Shown here one piece after another: positions 26,196-33,800 of a stretch of 44,724 nt of DNA. A program made the translations under genes and the position numbers. Below the pieces are notes generated by a model, which worked only from the letters and a program-made list of their open reading frames with translations, ran no database searches and had not been told where the DNA came from. The DNA is from Chitinophagaceae bacterium. GTDB taxonomy: Bacteria > Bacteroidota > Bacteroidia > Chitinophagales > Chitinophagaceae. Location of the stretch: positions 1 to 44,724 of the forward strand of contig JAMLHL010000029.1 in NCBI GenBank assembly GCA_023957125.1, given 5' to 3'. The number at the start of each line of letters is the position of its first letter. Position 1 is the first letter of the stretch.

Positions 26196-27139
26196 CAGAA
26201 TTTGTTTAAAACGTTAATGGCTTCCTCAGCGATGGCTAAAGAACCTCCTTCAAACTTTACATACGGCAAAATATGTCCGTTTTTATCCTCAATGAATGCA
26301 GGAATCAGTTGAGGTCTTTCACTTGCTACACCAAGTGGATAAGCATAATGATAGTAATATTTGTAGATAACTTTCTTTGTTGTCGCACCACCTGGAGCTT
26401 GAAAAACCTGTTCGGTTGGAAGAATTAGTCCTTCTGTAACCAAACGTTGTGCCTCATCAAATGAAAGTCCGTATGCTCTGTCAAAGAAAACGTGCCACAC
26501 ATGAATAGGAACTTTGTTTTCCTCCTGCCATTTGTTTAATGGGATGAGGTCTTCTTCTTTTATAATGACTGTTGGAAGAACTGCAGTCTTTGCAAGCCCC
26601 ATTTTACCGCCAAGCCGCTTTTGGGCTTTCATCGGGGTTTTATAATCAGGCATCTTCTCAGCAACCCAAAGTGAATTTTCACATTCAACCGCTATGGTTG
26701 CTTTTTGAATAAGTGGTTGTAGTTTATCCTCTGTTATAAACGGAAGTTCTTCTTCTCCGCCTATTTTATTTAAAAAAGTGTCAACAAATTCTCTTTCAGT
26801 GTTTTTGAAAACTAAAAGGTCGGGGCGTTTGATATCGCCGAGTCCGGCTGCTTCCAAACGTTCAAAATATAATTCAAATGCTCTTACATCATCTGCTGGT
26901 GCAGTGCCACTTGGACCATAAGCAATCGCATAAAATTCGCCTGTTCTATTAACAGCATCAGTTAAACGTTTTTCGCTCCATACGCCTTGTGACCACCTCA
27001 TTAGAAAGTCACTACCACGCAATTTTCTTGGATTGAGCCAAAAGTCAGCCCATGATATTTCTGTTATACCTCGAAGCTCAAGTTCAATATCCTCCATCGA
27101 AACCGATAAAACCCTCTCAAATGGGTGCATCTCTGCCAT
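26195..27139 (-). CDS. Putative type II restriction endonuclease (AccI-like?)
   Basis: A 314-residue protein paired with the methyltransferase, hence the likely restriction nuclease. A PD-(D/E)xK-type site can be proposed: RPDLLVFK (D107) followed by TIAVECENSLW with E152 and E154. Other notable pieces are WHVFFDRAYGLSFDEAQRLV and KKVIYKYYYHYAYPLG. The overall look recalls AccI-family enzymes next to Eco57I-type methylases, but I cannot confirm the subfamily or the recognition sequence. It comes first in the operon. A TAAGTTTG element (- strand, 27154-27161) could be the -7 box, which would give a very short leader. Confidence 0.75.
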   Translation of the reverse strand: MAEMHPFERVLSVSMEDIELELRGITEISWADFWLNPRKLRGSDFLMRWSQGVWSEKRLTDAVNRTGEFYAIAYGPSGTAPADDVRAFELYFERLEAAGLGDIKRPDLLVFKNTEREFVDTFLNKIGGEEELPFITEDKLQPLIQKATIAVECENSLWVAEKMPDYKTPMKAQKRLGGKMGLAKTAVLPTVIIKEEDLIPLNKWQEENKVPIHVWHVFFDRAYGLSFDEAQRLVTEGLILPTEQVFQAPGGATTKKVIYKYYYHYAYPLGVASERPQLIPAFIEDKNGHILPYVKFEGGSLAIAEEAINVLNKF

Positions 27140-27335
27140 ACTAAAATTATTGGCAAACTTAACTGAATTTTTATTGTTTTTGGGATCTCAGCGTGCTTTT
27201 TATAGGCTGTTGGAAATTTGTGGGACGGTTGACCGAAAATGGTACGTCACGCGGAGACTTGCGCAGATCCAAAACCAGCCTGTGCTCAATTTCCACATTT
27301 CCCATCCTTCCGTTCGTAAGGCAGGCATTTTCGTA

Positions 27336-28244
27336 TTATCCGATTATCTTACCTTCATTCCGGAACATCTTATCAATCCCTTCTGTAAAGCTCACCGGAC
27401 GATAACCCAGTTCCCTCTCTGCTTTTTCAATAATAAAACCTGTTTTCAGCGGACGGCGGGCGGGTTGTGAAAATACGGAAGCGTCCACTCTTTCCATCAG
27501 GCTTTTGTCCAGTCCAAAATAATCCGCAACACGGACAGCCATATCGTAGGGCGTAAGCACTTCTTTTCCCGAAATATGAAAGATGCCTTCCGCCCCTTTT
27601 TCTATCATAAGTTGAATGCCTTGCACCAGGTCCTCCACATAGGTAGGCGTACGAACCTGGTCGCTCACCACTTTTATAGGCTTTCCTTTTTCCAGGTTTT
27701 CCTTCACCCAGGTTACAATATTACTTCTGGTGCCGCTGAGTATGTTGCCATATACCAGCACCGTACGCACCACTGCCCGACGAAGATCGCTTTGCAGAAC
27801 GATCTGCTCTCCCTCCCACTTGGTTTGCCCGTAATAATTTACCGGCGCCGGCTGATCAGCTTCCCGGTAGGGACCGTCATCTCCGCTGAAAACAAAATCC
27901 GTGGAGACATAAATCAACCGGGCGTTCACGGTTTTCGCGGCTTCTGTAAAATAGCGGGTGGCATTTACGTTGCAATCAAAACATTCTTCCGGGTTCAATT
28001 CGCAGGCGTCAGGCTGCGACATTGCGGCTGCGTGAACAATGACATCCGGGGCCGCGGCAACGACCTCAGCATGCACCGCCTCTTCATCCCGGTTATCAAG
28101 ACTGATATACCGGAATCCGTTGTGTACCTCCGGTAAACGGCAGTCGCCTCTGCCCGCTGCTATTACTTCGTATCCTGCGGCGGTAAACCTGCTCACCGCA
28201 TTTTGTCCAAAAAGTCCGTTGGCTCCGGTTATTAATATCTTCAT
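27336..28244 (-). CDS. RmlD-like NAD(P)-dependent sugar-nucleotide reductase
   Basis: Extended short-chain dehydrogenase resembling dTDP-4-dehydrorhamnose reductase, 302 residues. The NAD(P) motif is GANGLFGQN at 7-15; the catalytic set is S/T in YVSTDFVFSG and Y-x3-K in YGQTKWEGE. HAAAMSQPDACELNPEECFDCNVNAT is the RmlD-family stretch, and the C-terminal half (TPTYVEDLVQGIQLMIEKGAEGIFHISG) fits substrate binding. No other rhamnose gene (rmlA, B, C) is nearby, so the substrate may be another sugar nucleotide. The 196 bp to its right-hand neighbour gene on the same strand hold no recognised gene. It is divergent from pfkA. Confidence 0.85.
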   Translation of the reverse strand: MKILITGANGLFGQNAVSRFTAAGYEVIAAGRGDCRLPEVHNGFRYISLDNRDEEAVHAEVVAAAPDVIVHAAAMSQPDACELNPEECFDCNVNATRYFTEAAKTVNARLIYVSTDFVFSGDDGPYREADQPAPVNYYGQTKWEGEQIVLQSDLRRAVVRTVLVYGNILSGTRSNIVTWVKENLEKGKPIKVVSDQVRTPTYVEDLVQGIQLMIEKGAEGIFHISGKEVLTPYDMAVRVADYFGLDKSLMERVDASVFSQPARRPLKTGFIIEKAERELGYRPVSFTEGIDKMFRNEGKIIG

Positions 28245-28297
28245 GCGTAGGAATATAAGCGCCGAATGTACAAAATCATTAAACCTTCATACTAAAA

Positions 28298-28327
28298 TTG
28301 TCAAATGATTGTAATTATGTACTTTTG
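28298..28327 (+). promoter_or_regulatory. Promoter of pfkA
   Basis: TTG (28298-28300), 19 nt, then TACTTTTG (28320-28327): a full match to the Bacteroidota TTG-N19-TAnnTTTG promoter. Transcription would begin near 28334, giving a leader of about 80 nt before the ATG at 28417. Confidence 0.75.
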
Positions 28328-28416
28328 ACCGCTTAATTGAACGACATATTGCTATTTTTTGACAGATGTGCTTGCTCTAAGAAGGAACAGGATCGTTTCA
28401 GACAAGTTTTGTAAGA

Positions 28417-29403
28417 ATGGAGAAGAAAGTATCTAAAATCGGCGTACTGACTTCAGGGGGTGACGCTCCCGGAATGAATGCCGCTATACGGGCGGTGGTA
28501 CGAACCGGCATATATTACGGCTTAGAAGTGTACGGCATAGTGCGGGGTTACGCGGGCATGATTGAGAATGATATTTTTCAAATGGAGTCCCGCAGTGTGG
28601 CTAATATCATACAACGGGGAGGCACCATTTTGAAAACAGCCAGGTGTAAAGATTTTCTTGAACCGGAGGGCAGGAAAAGAGCTTATGAAAATCTGAAAAA
28701 ACTGGGTATTGAGGGACTGGTGATCATTGGAGGCGATGGGTCGTTTAAAGGGGCACAAATATTTTCCAACGAATTTGATATTCCTTGCGTGGGTCTGCCC
28801 TGCACCATTGATAAAGATATCGCCGGCACCGACTTCACCATCGGGTTCGATACTGCCGTAAACACTGCTGTACAGGCGATAGATAAGATCAGGGATACTG
28901 CGGACGCTCACGACCGTCTTTTTATTATAGAAGTGATGGGGCGCGATTCGGGCTATATCGCCTTACACAGCGGTATCGCCACCGGCGCGGAAAACATCAT
29001 GATCCCCGAACTCAAGACGGATATTTATGAAATAATCAACACCCTCCAGGAAAAGGAAAAGCGTAAAAAATTAGTGAATCTGTTGGTGGTGGCAGAAGGT
29101 AGTGAATTGGGCGGCGCCAATGAGGTGGCCAAAGTATTGAAAAGTAAAATGACCCATGCCGATATCAAAGTATGTATCCTCGGTCATATCCAACGCGGAG
29201 GAGCGCCCTCCTGTATGGACCGGGTGCTTGCCAGCCGGATGGGTTATGCCGCAGTGGAAAGCCTGCTTACGGGAACTAACATTAATACCATGATAGGGCT
29301 TGTTAACAATCAGTTGAATTATACTCCTCTCGACCAGGCCGTGAAAGCCGAGAGAACAATAGATTTTGAATGGCTTAAAGTAGTTAAAATTCTGGCTTCC
29401 TGA
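28417..29403 (+). CDS. pfkA: ATP-dependent 6-phosphofructokinase
   Basis: Glycolytic kinase converting fructose 6-phosphate to fructose 1,6-bisphosphate. Seen: GVLTSGGDAPGMNAAIR (ATP-binding start, 8-24), GGDGSFKGAQ (Mg/ATP loop), PCTIDKDIAGTDFTIGFDTA with the catalytic aspartate of the TIDxD motif, MGRDSGYIAL, and LGHIQRGGAPSCMDRVLASRMG (the PFK signature). G-D rather than G-G in the ATP loop GGDGSF points to ATP, not pyrophosphate, as donor. The length of 328 residues is the bacterial standard. Its promoter is a full consensus match, and pyk follows after 91 bp, so the two irreversible glycolytic steps are neighbours and probably co-transcribed. Confidence 0.97.
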   Translation: MEKKVSKIGVLTSGGDAPGMNAAIRAVVRTGIYYGLEVYGIVRGYAGMIENDIFQMESRSVANIIQRGGTILKTARCKDFLEPEGRKRAYENLKKLGIEGLVIIGGDGSFKGAQIFSNEFDIPCVGLPCTIDKDIAGTDFTIGFDTAVNTAVQAIDKIRDTADAHDRLFIIEVMGRDSGYIALHSGIATGAENIMIPELKTDIYEIINTLQEKEKRKKLVNLLVVAEGSELGGANEVAKVLKSKMTHADIKVCILGHIQRGGAPSCMDRVLASRMGYAAVESLLTGTNINTMIGLVNNQLNYTPLDQAVKAERTIDFEWLKVVKILAS

Positions 29404-29494
29404 AAAGGGAATGGTATCAAATGCCGGAAAATGTTTCATCGCAGGCAAATTACCACTTCCTGCCGGACACCCGTAACAAAAACTTTACAACATT

Positions 29495-30985
29495 ATGTCA
29501 AAGAGCATTGATAAATATCTGCATGAAGAAATGGATAAACAAGCAGGGATAGAACATACCTTTCACCGTACCAAGATTGTTGCCACTGTAGGCCCGGCCT
29601 GCGACACATACGATAAGTTGCTGGAACTGGTAAAGGCGGGGGTGAATGTATTCCGGTTGAATTTTTCACACGGCACACACGAAGACAAACTGGCGATCCT
29701 CAAACATATCCGCAGGATAAATAACGACGAGCCCTATAATGTATGTATCCTTGGCGATCTGCAGGGACCCAAACTCAGGGTTGGCGAGATAGCAAACGGG
29801 TCGTTAGAAGTAAAGGTTGGTGACATCCTCACTTTCACAAATGAAAAGTGCGTGGGCACTAAAGAAAAAATTTACGTTTCCTATCCCAATCTTGCAGGCG
29901 ATGTGAAAGTAGGCAACAAGATATTGATTGATGATGGAAAACTGGAAGTGCAGGTAACGGAGACTACCGGAAACGGAGACGTGAAAGTAGTGGTTACTAT
30001 GCCCGGAATATTGATGTCAAAAAAAGGAGTTAATCTTCCCGATACTAAAATTTCGCTGCCTGCGCTGACTGAAAAAGACCTGGCGGATCTGGATTTCATG
30101 ATTGAGCACGCGGTGGATTGGATAGCGCTTTCTTTTGTAAGAAAAGTGGAAGACCTTAAAATTTTGAGAGAGATCCTTACAGGGAAAAACAGCAAGAGTA
30201 AGGTGATGGCAAAAATTGAGATGCCGGAAGCCATTACCAACCTGCGTGAGATCATCCTTGAGTCGGATGGTATTATGATTGCCCGTGGCGACCTGGGAGT
30301 TGAAATGCCAGTGGAGCAGATTCCCCTGATACAAAAAGATATTATTCGTAAATGCCTGCATCGCGGCAAACCGGTTATTGTGGCCACACAAATGATGGAA
30401 AGCATGATGGACCGTATTAAACCCAATCGCAGCGAGGCAACAGACGTGGCCAACGCCGTGCTGGAAGGTGCGGATGCCGTAATGCTGAGTGGGGAAACGG
30501 CAATGGGGCAACACCCGGTTCTGGTGGTACAAACCATGCGGAAGATCATCCTTGAAGTAGAAAAGAAAGAATACCGTTATAACCGCGAGGAAGACCTTAA
30601 GCCCCAACCTCACTCCCCTTCATTTCACAGTGACGCTATTTGTTATAATGCCTGCAAAATTGCAAAGGATGTAAATGCAGACGCGCTGATAGCCATGACC
30701 CAAACCGGTTACACCGCTTTTGTGGTCAGCAGCTACCGGCCAAAATCGCCTTTATATATCTTTACCAAAGAGAAATCCCTGGTAAACCAGCTTAGCCTGA
30801 GCTGGGGTGTACGCCCTTTCTTTTATGATGAAGAGGAAAATATTGACCAGATCATTTTTGATCAGATAGAAATATTAAAAGGACGCGGGTTCTTAAAATC
30901 CGGCGATACCGTTGTTAATACCGGCAGCCTGCCGGTTCATCTTCATTTGGCCACCAACCTGCTCAAGATCACGAAAGTGGAGTAG
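29495..30985 (+). CDS. pyk: Pyruvate kinase
   Basis: Last glycolytic step, phosphoenolpyruvate plus ADP to pyruvate plus ATP. Motifs: TKIVATVGPACDTYDKLLELVKAGVNVFRLNFSHG at the N-terminus, ILGDLQGPKLRVG, KIEMPEAITNL with the signature lysine and glutamate, DGIMIARGDLGVEMP, and KPVIVATQMMESM. The B domain (~85-180) and C-terminal regulatory domain (~370-496, DALIAMTQTGYTAFVVSSYRP) are complete. The 496 residues are normal. An in-frame ATG opens the CDS at 29495. The 91-bp gap after pfkA shows no clear terminator, so read-through from the pfkA promoter is likely. Confidence 0.97.
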   Translation: MSKSIDKYLHEEMDKQAGIEHTFHRTKIVATVGPACDTYDKLLELVKAGVNVFRLNFSHGTHEDKLAILKHIRRINNDEPYNVCILGDLQGPKLRVGEIANGSLEVKVGDILTFTNEKCVGTKEKIYVSYPNLAGDVKVGNKILIDDGKLEVQVTETTGNGDVKVVVTMPGILMSKKGVNLPDTKISLPALTEKDLADLDFMIEHAVDWIALSFVRKVEDLKILREILTGKNSKSKVMAKIEMPEAITNLREIILESDGIMIARGDLGVEMPVEQIPLIQKDIIRKCLHRGKPVIVATQMMESMMDRIKPNRSEATDVANAVLEGADAVMLSGETAMGQHPVLVVQTMRKIILEVEKKEYRYNREEDLKPQPHSPSFHSDAICYNACKIAKDVNADALIAMTQTGYTAFVVSSYRPKSPLYIFTKEKSLVNQLSLSWGVRPFFYDEEENIDQIIFDQIEILKGRGFLKSGDTVVNTGSLPVHLHLATNLLKITKVE

Positions 30986-31133
30986 CAGGCAAGTAGATCG
31001 CACGCTGATGGCTGACGGCTGATAGCTGGTCAAAGATTGCAGGATGCAGGTTTTTGGGGCTTCCGGTTTTGTTATATTAACGGTATAACAGATGATCGTC
31101 AACATCCGGCTCGCATTTTTAATATTTTGATGT

Positions 31134-31463
31134 ATGCGTACTATCGCCTTGTTGCTGTTTTCTAATATCTTCATGACCATTGCATGGTATGGTCATCTCA
31201 GGCACCAGAATGTGCCCCTTTGGAAAGCCATCGTAATCAGTTGGGGCATCGCTTTTTTTGAGTATTGTCTGCAGGTTCCGGCTAACCGTTTAGGTTATAC
31301 CGGTGGGTTTAGCGCCTTTCAATTAAAGATCATCCAGGAAGTGATCACCCTGGTGGTGTTTACTGTTTTCGCGATTTTATATTTGAAAGAGCCGATGCAT
31401 TATAAATACCTGCTCAGTTTTTTATGCCTGTTGGGAGCGGTGTATTTCGCGTTTATGAAATAG
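31134..31463 (+). CDS. DUF486 family small membrane protein
   Basis: A 109-residue protein with four predicted membrane helices (TIALLLFSNIFMTIAWY, WKAIVISWGIAFFEYCLQV, IIQEVITLVVFTVFAILYL, YLLSFLCLLGAVYFAFM). PANRLGYTGGFSAFQLKIIQEVITL is the DUF486 signature. The family is related to small multidrug/metabolite transporters, but its substrate is unknown. The 148-bp gap upstream contains GATGGCTGACGGCTGATAGC-like simple repeats and a GTTATA/TATAAC inverted repeat (31071-31089). It converges on the next gene. Confidence 0.85.
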   Translation: MRTIALLLFSNIFMTIAWYGHLRHQNVPLWKAIVISWGIAFFEYCLQVPANRLGYTGGFSAFQLKIIQEVITLVVFTVFAILYLKEPMHYKYLLSFLCLLGAVYFAFMK

Positions 31464-31517
31464 TTTCCCACAGTCGGGCAGGAGGCGCGGCGTTAAAAAC
31501 CTAAACCCCGCATCCTC

Positions 31518-31781
31518 TTAATCGTCATCCTCATAGTAGGCGTCTTCATTACTATAATAGGACGATTCCCATGCCTTCACGGCTTTATCGTCCAACAGCT
31601 CTATGATCTCAAAGATGTGGTCTGTTTTTCGCTTCCACTCGGTCATTTCGGTTTCCCCGTAACGGGTTACGAACAGGCAATGGTCTGATTCGAGCATAAC
31701 CCTGATGAGGGAGATCGGGGATCCTTCTTTTTCTTCAATAAGATAATAGCATCCTGTTTCCAGCAAAGCATACGAATACAT
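31518..31781 (-). CDS. Small acidic conserved hypothetical protein
   Basis: An 87-residue protein of unknown function. It begins MYSYALLETGCYYLIEEKEG, continues with a strand-rich core (ISLIRVMLESDHCLFVTRYGETEMTEWKRK, HIFEIIELLDDKAVKAWESSYY) and ends with a very acidic EDAYYEDDD tail. It has no signal peptide or membrane segment. Coding bias and a clean ORF make it likely real. It converges on the DUF486 gene and has about 225 bp of gap, shared with the divergent HAD gene. Confidence 0.65.
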   Translation of the reverse strand: MYSYALLETGCYYLIEEKEGSPISLIRVMLESDHCLFVTRYGETEMTEWKRKTDHIFEIIELLDDKAVKAWESSYYSNEDAYYEDDD

Positions 31782-31969
31782 AATTTCAAATTTTAAATTT
31801 GATCAATCTCGAACCAACGGGTCAGATAGTTGCAAAAAGAGTTTGCGTTTGCCTGAAAATAATGGGGTTAGAAAGAATGGTTTATCGTCGGATGTTTGTA
31901 TCTCACAGGTCGTAAAAGCAACTTATACTGCACGAAAGTACAAAATATTTCCATGATTTCAATTTACGC

Positions 31970-31977
31970 TACTTTTG
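31970..31977 (+). promoter_or_regulatory. -7 element (TACTTTTG) for the HAD phosphatase gene
   Basis: TACTTTTG matches TAnnTTTG; TTT rather than TTG lies 19 nt upstream (31948-31950). It overlaps a TTG codon at 31975 that could be read as a start, which argues for the ATG at 32008 as the true start codon. Confidence 0.5.
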
Positions 31978-32007
31978 AGACCCATTTTGTTATTAAAAGC
32001 AATTATA

Positions 32008-32670
32008 ATGCATTCTTTTGGCGCATATATTTTCGATTTGAATGGAACCCTGGTGGATGACATGCAGTATCATGTAACGGCCTGGCATCGTTTGCTGAAT
32101 GATAAACTGGGCGCGCGGTTGACCGAAGAAGAGGTGAAGCGCCAGATGTATGGCAAAAACAGCGAAGTGATGGCGCGGATATTCGGGCAGGATCATTTTA
32201 CAAAGGAGGAAGCCGATCGCTTATCTTTTGAGAAGGAGAAGAAATACCAGGAGGCGTTTCTCCCGCATCTGAAGCTGATAGCGGGGTTGGATGCATTTCT
32301 CGAAAGCAGTTACCGGCGGGGCATACCCATGGCCATAGGTTCTGCCGCTATACCTTTTAACATTGATTTTGTATTGGATCATCTTCATCTGCGGCATTAC
32401 TTTCCGGTTATTGTGAGTGCGGATGATGTCCGGCACAGCAAACCCGACCCCGAAACTTACCTGAAGTCCGCCGCGGGATTAAATATAAAGCCCGAAGCCT
32501 GCCTGGTGTTTGAAGATGCACCCAAAGGAGTCGAAGCCGCTTTACATGCAGGTATGCGGGCCGTCGCGCTAACAACCATGCATGATGAAGGCGAGTTTGC
32601 CGCTTACAGCAATGTACTTTGCTGCATCCATGATTACACGGATCCGGCATTGGCGCAAGCCTTTTTATAG
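32008..32670 (+). CDS. HAD-superfamily phosphatase, beta-phosphoglucomutase-like
   Basis: Haloacid-dehalogenase-type phosphohydrolase or phosphomutase with a helical cap, 220 residues from the ATG at 32008 (an in-frame TTG at 31975 is inside the -7 box). Motif I is IFDLNGTLVDD with nucleophile D10 but N12 in place of the usual second aspartate, as seen in a subset of these proteins. Motif II is AIGSAAI, the motif III lysine is in SKPDPETYLKSA, and motif IV is VFEDAPKGVEAALHAGMRAVAL. The cap carries YHVTAWHRLLNDKLG. Substrate is unknown; D-to-N in motif I could alter the acid/base step. Confidence 0.9.
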   Translation: MHSFGAYIFDLNGTLVDDMQYHVTAWHRLLNDKLGARLTEEEVKRQMYGKNSEVMARIFGQDHFTKEEADRLSFEKEKKYQEAFLPHLKLIAGLDAFLESSYRRGIPMAIGSAAIPFNIDFVLDHLHLRHYFPVIVSADDVRHSKPDPETYLKSAAGLNIKPEACLVFEDAPKGVEAALHAGMRAVALTTMHDEGEFAAYSNVLCCIHDYTDPALAQAFL

Positions 32671-32699
32671 ATTGCGCGCTGCATTTTCAAGATATAGGC

Positions 32700-33119
32700 T
32701 CAGCAGTAGCTGCACGTTTGCACAGCGGTCTGCGTTTCATCAAAACTGCAATTCTGTTGAATGATTTGCAGCCATTCTGCAGGATTACCGGTTTTAATAA
32801 GAAATCCATCTGCCCCGCAACGCAGCATTCTTTCTTTTTTAGCGGAATTATCGAATACTGTAATGCCGAGGATTTTTATGGAAGGATATTCCCGGCGCAG
32901 GCAGGCTGCTGTTTCATAGCCATCCATTTCCGGCATCTCTATATCCAGCAGGCAGATGTCGGGCAATTTACTTTCAGTTTTGATCTGGTCCAGCAGGATG
33001 CGTCCGTTTCCGGCCTGGACAACCACCTGGTACCCTTCGTTCGTCAAAAAAGCGGCCAGGGTTTGTCGCATCAGACGGTGGTTGTCTGCAATGGCAATGG
33101 TGGGAACGATGTAGTTCAT
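32700..33119 (-). CDS. Stand-alone response-regulator receiver protein
   Basis: Single REC domain without an output domain, 139 residues from the ATG at 33119. The phosphorylation site is D59 in CLLDIEMPEMDGYE; the acidic pair near the N-terminus is D12-N13 (ADNHRLMR) rather than the usual two acids; T87 and K109 (FLIKTGNPAEW) complete the site. The last residues are QTAVQTCSYC. The frame is open up to 33200, but a TATATTTG -7 element (33165-33172) lies inside that extension, which supports 33119. No histidine kinase is near. The neighbour on the opposite strand is the XRE regulator. Confidence 0.88.
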   Translation of the reverse strand: MNYIVPTIAIADNHRLMRQTLAAFLTNEGYQVVVQAGNGRILLDQIKTESKLPDICLLDIEMPEMDGYETAACLRREYPSIKILGITVFDNSAKKERMLRCGADGFLIKTGNPAEWLQIIQQNCSFDETQTAVQTCSYC

Positions 33120-33164
33120 ATATGTGTAGTTGATGGGTGTAATTTCATAAAGCTCCAGACTTAA

Positions 33165-33172
33165 CAAATATA
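33165..33172 (-). promoter_or_regulatory. -7 element (TATATTTG) for the receiver protein gene
   Basis: On the - strand TATATTTG fits TAnnTTTG. The transcript would start near 33158 with a leader of about 40 nt to the ATG at 33119. No TTG at 19 nt upstream. Confidence 0.45.
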
Positions 33173-33233
33173 CCCAATAATTATCATTTAAGATAACCAA
33201 AAATCTTTTTTTAATAAGGATTTTTCATCCCTT

Positions 33234-33479
33234 ATGCTAAAGCTAAGTAAGGAGGATGAGCGTTTTCTAAAGGCGTTAGGCATGCGGATCCGCGCCATCC
33301 GGCAGGAAAAAGGTCTTGCCCAGGTGGGATTGGCGGATTTGATTGATATGGAGAAGCCGAATATGAATCGCCTGGAAAGAGGCGGCACCAATCCTACAAT
33401 ACTTACGCTGAAAAGAGTTTGTACCGCGCTTGATATAACATTAGACTATCTGCTGACAGATCTTCCCCCGAAAAAATAA
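33234..33479 (+). CDS. XRE-family helix-turn-helix regulator
   Basis: An 81-residue DNA-binding protein consisting almost entirely of one Cro/CI-type helix-turn-helix domain: LGMRIRAIRQEKGLAQVGLADLIDMEKPNMNRLERGGTNPTILTLKRVCTALDITLDYLL. LAQVGLADLIDMEKPNMNRLERG covers the HTH proper, and the short C-terminal PPKK ends the protein. Without a ligand or dimer domain it is likely a simple dimeric repressor. It lies between a divergent receiver-domain gene (115 bp) and the susC2 locus, 321 bp before the susC2 start. That gap holds three inverted repeats, so regulation of susC2, itself or both is plausible but unproven. No toxin gene is adjacent. Confidence 0.9.
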   Translation: MLKLSKEDERFLKALGMRIRAIRQEKGLAQVGLADLIDMEKPNMNRLERGGTNPTILTLKRVCTALDITLDYLLTDLPPKK

Positions 33480-33512
33480 GCAACGCCTTTTCTCAAACAT
33501 TAATATTAAAAA

Positions 33513-33532
33513 AAAATTTGTTAACAAATTTT
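33513..33532. repeat. 20-bp perfect palindrome, candidate operator
   Basis: AAAATTTGTT on one side is followed immediately by its exact reverse complement AACAAATTTT. It ends 3 bp before a TATCTTTA -7-like element and lies 33 bp after the XRE gene stop, which is where a repressor site would be expected. Function is inferred from position only. Confidence 0.6.
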
Positions 33533-33546
33533 AACTATCTTTATAC

Positions 33547-33571
33547 AAAAGTTATCATAGTGATGACTTTT
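33547..33571. repeat. Imperfect inverted repeat over the putative susC2 start point
   Basis: AAAAGTTATCA (33547-33557), TAG spacer, TGATGACTTTT (33561-33571); 10 of 11 positions pair, the eleventh as G-T. It begins 3 bp after the -7-like element, covering the expected start of transcription. It could be a second operator or an mRNA 5' hairpin. Confidence 0.5.
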
Positions 33572-33800
33572 ATATAATAAGTAAAGCCTTTTTATTGCTT
33601 TACTATATGACTAATTCTATTTTTTAACACGAAACTGATTGTTGATATGAAACACTTCCCGCCGTTATTGTCTTCCTGATTTTTATTCTTCGATAGCTAT
33701 AGGTTTAATATGGATGGCGGTTAAACATATAGGAAGAATAAGCGCGTATAAGTCATTCTTAGCATTTGGATTTTATTATAGACTTTTAAAAAACCAAAAC

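Larger units (their letters stand above)
33480..33800. promoter_or_regulatory. Regulatory gap before susC2 with stacked inverted repeats
   Basis: A 321-bp AT-rich region without a gene. It holds a 20-bp perfect palindrome (33513-33532), a TATCTTTA element one base off TAnnTTTG (33536-33543), an 11+11 inverted repeat with one mismatch (33547-33557 and 33561-33571) and a 7+7 repeat GTAAAGC/GCTTTAC (33581-33587 and 33597-33603). An open frame starts at 33714, but its first 29 codons do not resemble a signal peptide and are treated as leader. Confidence 0.6.

Noticed and set aside
33234..33479. XRE protein as an antitoxin
   Set aside because: No toxin-like partner is next to it; neighbours are a receiver protein and a SusC.
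33714..33800. Upstream extension of susC2
   Set aside because: Its 29 codons lack signal-peptide character, whereas a good signal begins at 33801.
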